A DNA stretch of 7,280 nucleotides, from assembly GCA_934486965.1 (NCBI GenBank), contig CAKSQP010000077.1, forward strand, positions 1-7,280, given 5' to 3'. A model generated the notes under the pieces. That model saw only the letters and a list, made by a program, of their open reading frames with translations. It did no database searches and had not been told where the DNA came from. The position numbers and the translations under genes were made by a program. Source of the DNA: an uncultured Eubacteriales bacterium (GTDB taxonomy: Bacteria > Bacillota > Clostridia > Oscillospirales > UBA644). Position 1 is the first letter of the stretch; every line of letters starts with the position of its first letter. Of this stretch, positions 5,569 to 7,280 are shown piece after piece.

Positions 5569-6297
5569 ATGAACATTATGATATGCGACGACAGTAAAAG
5601 CGAACTTGAAAATATTCGGCGGATAGTTTCGGGATATGCCTCTGCACATTCCGAACAGTCTCTTGCCGTAAAATGCTTTTTGAATCCTTTCGATATGTTG
5701 GAAGAGATGGACAAAAGCGGCGTTCCCGATATCGCGCTTCTGGATATTTGTATGCCTGGAATCCTCGGTACCGAGGTCGCACGCGAAATTCTCGGTAAAA
5801 GCGAAGAGGATACCGACATTATCTTTCTGACGACAAGTTCCGATTTTGCGGTAGAAGCGTTTGCCCTTCACGCGGTCGACTATCTTACAAAGCCGTATAC
5901 CGAACATCGTCTGACAGACGCGCTCGACAGAGTTATAGAAAAGAGGCGTAACCGCTTATATATCACTGTTTCGTGCGGAAAGGCGGTTCGCCGTATCGAT
6001 TTGTATGATGTTCTGTATGCGGAAGCAAAGAATCACAGTGTTGAGATATATATGCGATCCGGCAAGTGTCTGAAAACGCACGCGACTCTTACGGAACTTA
6101 AAAATACATTTCAGTCGGCAAGCGGTTTTGCGGCGGTCGGAGCGTCTTACATAGTAAACCTGCGATGTGTGCAAAGCCTGCTCGAAACAACTCTTGAAAT
6201 GTCAAACGGGGATAGGATACCCGTTCCGCGACGGCTGAGAGGAGAACTGAAAAAACAGTATTTTGATTTTTATACAAGGGAGGCGACGGGAAAATGA
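5569..6297 (+). CDS. LytTR-family response regulator (AgrA/ComE type), 242 aa
   Basis: The receiver domain covers residues 1-120. It has the acidic pocket at Asp7-Asp8 (MICDD), phospho-acceptor Asp59 in ALLDICMPG, Thr88 in IFLTTS, and Lys108 in YLTKPY. The LytTR DNA-binding domain spans about 132-236, with LYDVLYAEAKNHSVEIY, the GASYIVNLRCVQSL segment and the terminal IPVPRRLRGELKKQYF. When phosphorylated by its kinase, such a protein binds paired direct repeats in DNA and activates transcription, typically of peptide-signalling, bacteriocin or surface functions. The start at 5569 gives the normal N-terminus for this family (MNIxICDD). Its stop overlaps the kinase ATG (ATGA at 6294-6297), so the two are translationally coupled and form a cognate pair. 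All key residues are intact. The target promoters are not identifiable in the window. Confidence 0.95.
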   Translation: MNIMICDDSKSELENIRRIVSGYASAHSEQSLAVKCFLNPFDMLEEMDKSGVPDIALLDICMPGILGTEVAREILGKSEEDTDIIFLTTSSDFAVEAFALHAVDYLTKPYTEHRLTDALDRVIEKRRNRLYITVSCGKAVRRIDLYDVLYAEAKNHSVEIYMRSGKCLKTHATLTELKNTFQSASGFAAVGASYIVNLRCVQSLLETTLEMSNGDRIPVPRRLRGELKKQYFDFYTREATGK

Positions 6298-7280
6298 CGC
6301 GGCAGATTGTGTCTTTAACTCTTACGGTACTTATGCATATCATTTGCTTTGCCGTTATGACCGAACGAAAATATTCCGTAAAAAAGACTGTTTCGATCTA
6401 TGCCGTGTTTTTAACCGTATTTGTCTGCCTTTCGATGTTTGTTTCCCGTGTGCTTTTCGACATTCACTCTTCACAGGCGGCTCTGATCACGTTTGTAAGT
6501 ACGCTATTGGTGTCGTTTGTTATTTTTATGGCGACTTCGACGGACACGACCTGTAAAAAAGTGTTTCTGTTTCTCACCTATTCATCGATTTTCTGCATTT
6601 TTTTCTGCACCTCAGCAATGATCAGCAGTATCTGGTTCTCAGATGAATACAGTGCCGCCGCAGTGTACGCGAAAACGGTAATACGGGCCCTGTTATATCT
6701 GCCTGCAATATGGGCGTATATCTCTTTTTTGCGCCCTGCAATGAGGGAGGTCCCCGGTTCAAACAAAAAAATCTGGCATTCTATCTCTCTGGTTTCCCTG
6801 CTGTTTCTTATCGTATTTTCGATATTCTGCTTTATTTATACAATGAAAAACGATTTCAGGGCGTGGTACAGCGTTCTGTTTGCCGCCACCGTTCTGATTT
6901 ATTTTGCGGTACTGTGGGTAATTTTCGGTATGATCCGTTATATGATAAAGGAAAACAGAATGGGTCTTATCGAAGAGAATATGAAGTATTTGCAGGGACA
7001 ACTTAAAACCGCAAAAGAAAACGAACTGTCAGCAAAAACCGTTCGGCACGATTTCCGACATCACAATCAGAATATTGCCGCCATGCTCCGAAAAGGAGAG
7101 ACCGACGAGGCTCTGCGCTACATAGAACAGTATAATGACAGTCTGGACGCCGCAAGGCCCGTGGAGTTTTGTCCCAATGTGACGGTAAATGCAATACTCA
7201 GCAGTTTTTATAACAAAGCGCAGAATGAAGGGATCAGCGTTTCTGTCAAAGCCGACGTGCAGGAGGAAACCGCCGTCAGC
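6294..7280 (+). CDS. AgrC-like sensor histidine kinase (GHKL type), 3' partial
   Basis: The frame is open from the ATG at 6294 to the right edge (329 codons), so the C-terminal ATP-binding part is missing. The Shine-Dalgarno AAGGGAGG (6276-6283) lies 10 nt upstream inside the regulator gene. Residues 1-215 hold about six to seven hydrophobic membrane segments (roughly 5-22, 32-52, 62-82, 88-112, 124-146, 163-183, 192-214), the usual polytopic sensor of the Agr/ComD family. A linker helix (216-248) leads to the dimerisation/phospho-acceptor motif VRHDFRHHNQNI at 250-261 with His252. The start of the GHKL ATPase follows, with an N-box-like CPNVTVNAILSSFYNKAQ at 293-310. It should autophosphorylate and pass phosphate to the LytTR regulator encoded just upstream. 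The signal is probably a secreted peptide by family analogy, but no peptide gene is seen here. Confidence 0.93.
   Translation, partial: MTRQIVSLTLTVLMHIICFAVMTERKYSVKKTVSIYAVFLTVFVCLSMFVSRVLFDIHSSQAALITFVSTLLVSFVIFMATSTDTTCKKVFLFLTYSSIFCIFFCTSAMISSIWFSDEYSAAAVYAKTVIRALLYLPAIWAYISFLRPAMREVPGSNKKIWHSISLVSLLFLIVFSIFCFIYTMKNDFRAWYSVLFAATVLIYFAVLWVIFGMIRYMIKENRMGLIEENMKYLQGQLKTAKENELSAKTVRHDFRHHNQNIAAMLRKGETDEALRYIEQYNDSLDAARPVEFCPNVTVNAILSSFYNKAQNEGISVSVKADVQEETAVS

Noticed and set aside
6263..7006. Two plus-strand frames of about 97 codons (6263-6556, 6710-7006)
   Set aside because: Both are out-of-frame shadows of the membrane-kinase gene, which is continuously open from 6294 with kinase motifs.
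1..7280. tRNA, rRNA, CRISPR array or full insertion sequence
   Set aside because: No cloverleaf-type sequence, regularly spaced repeats or transposase motifs were seen on either strand.

Overview
The window looks like an accessory-rich stretch of a low-to-moderate GC Firmicutes chromosome, most likely a gut Clostridia (Oscillospiraceae/Lachnospiraceae-type) organism. The signs are consensus sigma-A promoters (TTGNNA, 17-18 nt, TATAAT), purine-rich Shine-Dalgarno sites, an Agr/LytTR two-component pair, and protein sequences of a kind I associate from memory with gut Clostridia. No database search was possible, so all family names come from motif reading.

Layout, left to right. (1) 2-1183 (+): the 3' part of an FtsH-like AAA+/M41 metalloprotease, cut by the left edge. 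(2) 1184-1597: a long non-coding gap holding a 273-bp segment bounded by 16-bp inverted repeats (1222-1494) with an internal perfect hairpin, then a consensus promoter (1542-1570). (3) 1598-2356 and 2358-3155 (+): a two-gene operon of an unrecognised Cys-cluster protein and a short agmatine/peptidylarginine deiminase-family enzyme. It is followed by a very strong hairpin (3320-3364) that probably terminates transcription from both sides. (4) 4446-3415 (-): an oppositely oriented operon whose first reading frame (56 codons) appears to be the two ends of a DUF2779-type nuclease joined in frame. The second gene is an intact but unnamed 280-aa protein. Its promoter region seems to have been split by a ~127-bp GC-rich structured unit flanked by 10-bp direct repeats that each contain the -10 box. 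(5) 4767-5318 (+): a divergent gene for a chimeric protein, an N-terminal module I associate from memory with clostridial hypothetical proteins joined to a cREC-type receiver domain. (6) 5488-7280 (+): a promoter, a LytTR response regulator and an overlapping AgrC-like sensor histidine kinase cut by the right edge. No AgrB or AgrD peptide gene is visible.

How the parts work together: the LytTR regulator and kinase form one signalling unit and the deiminase pair forms one transcription unit. Otherwise the genes look like independent cargo. The most informative observations are the internally deleted DUF2779 remnant still placed as the first gene of an apparently intact transcription unit, the apparent MITE-like insertion in its promoter, the second inverted-repeat element near 1222-1494, and the cREC fusion protein.
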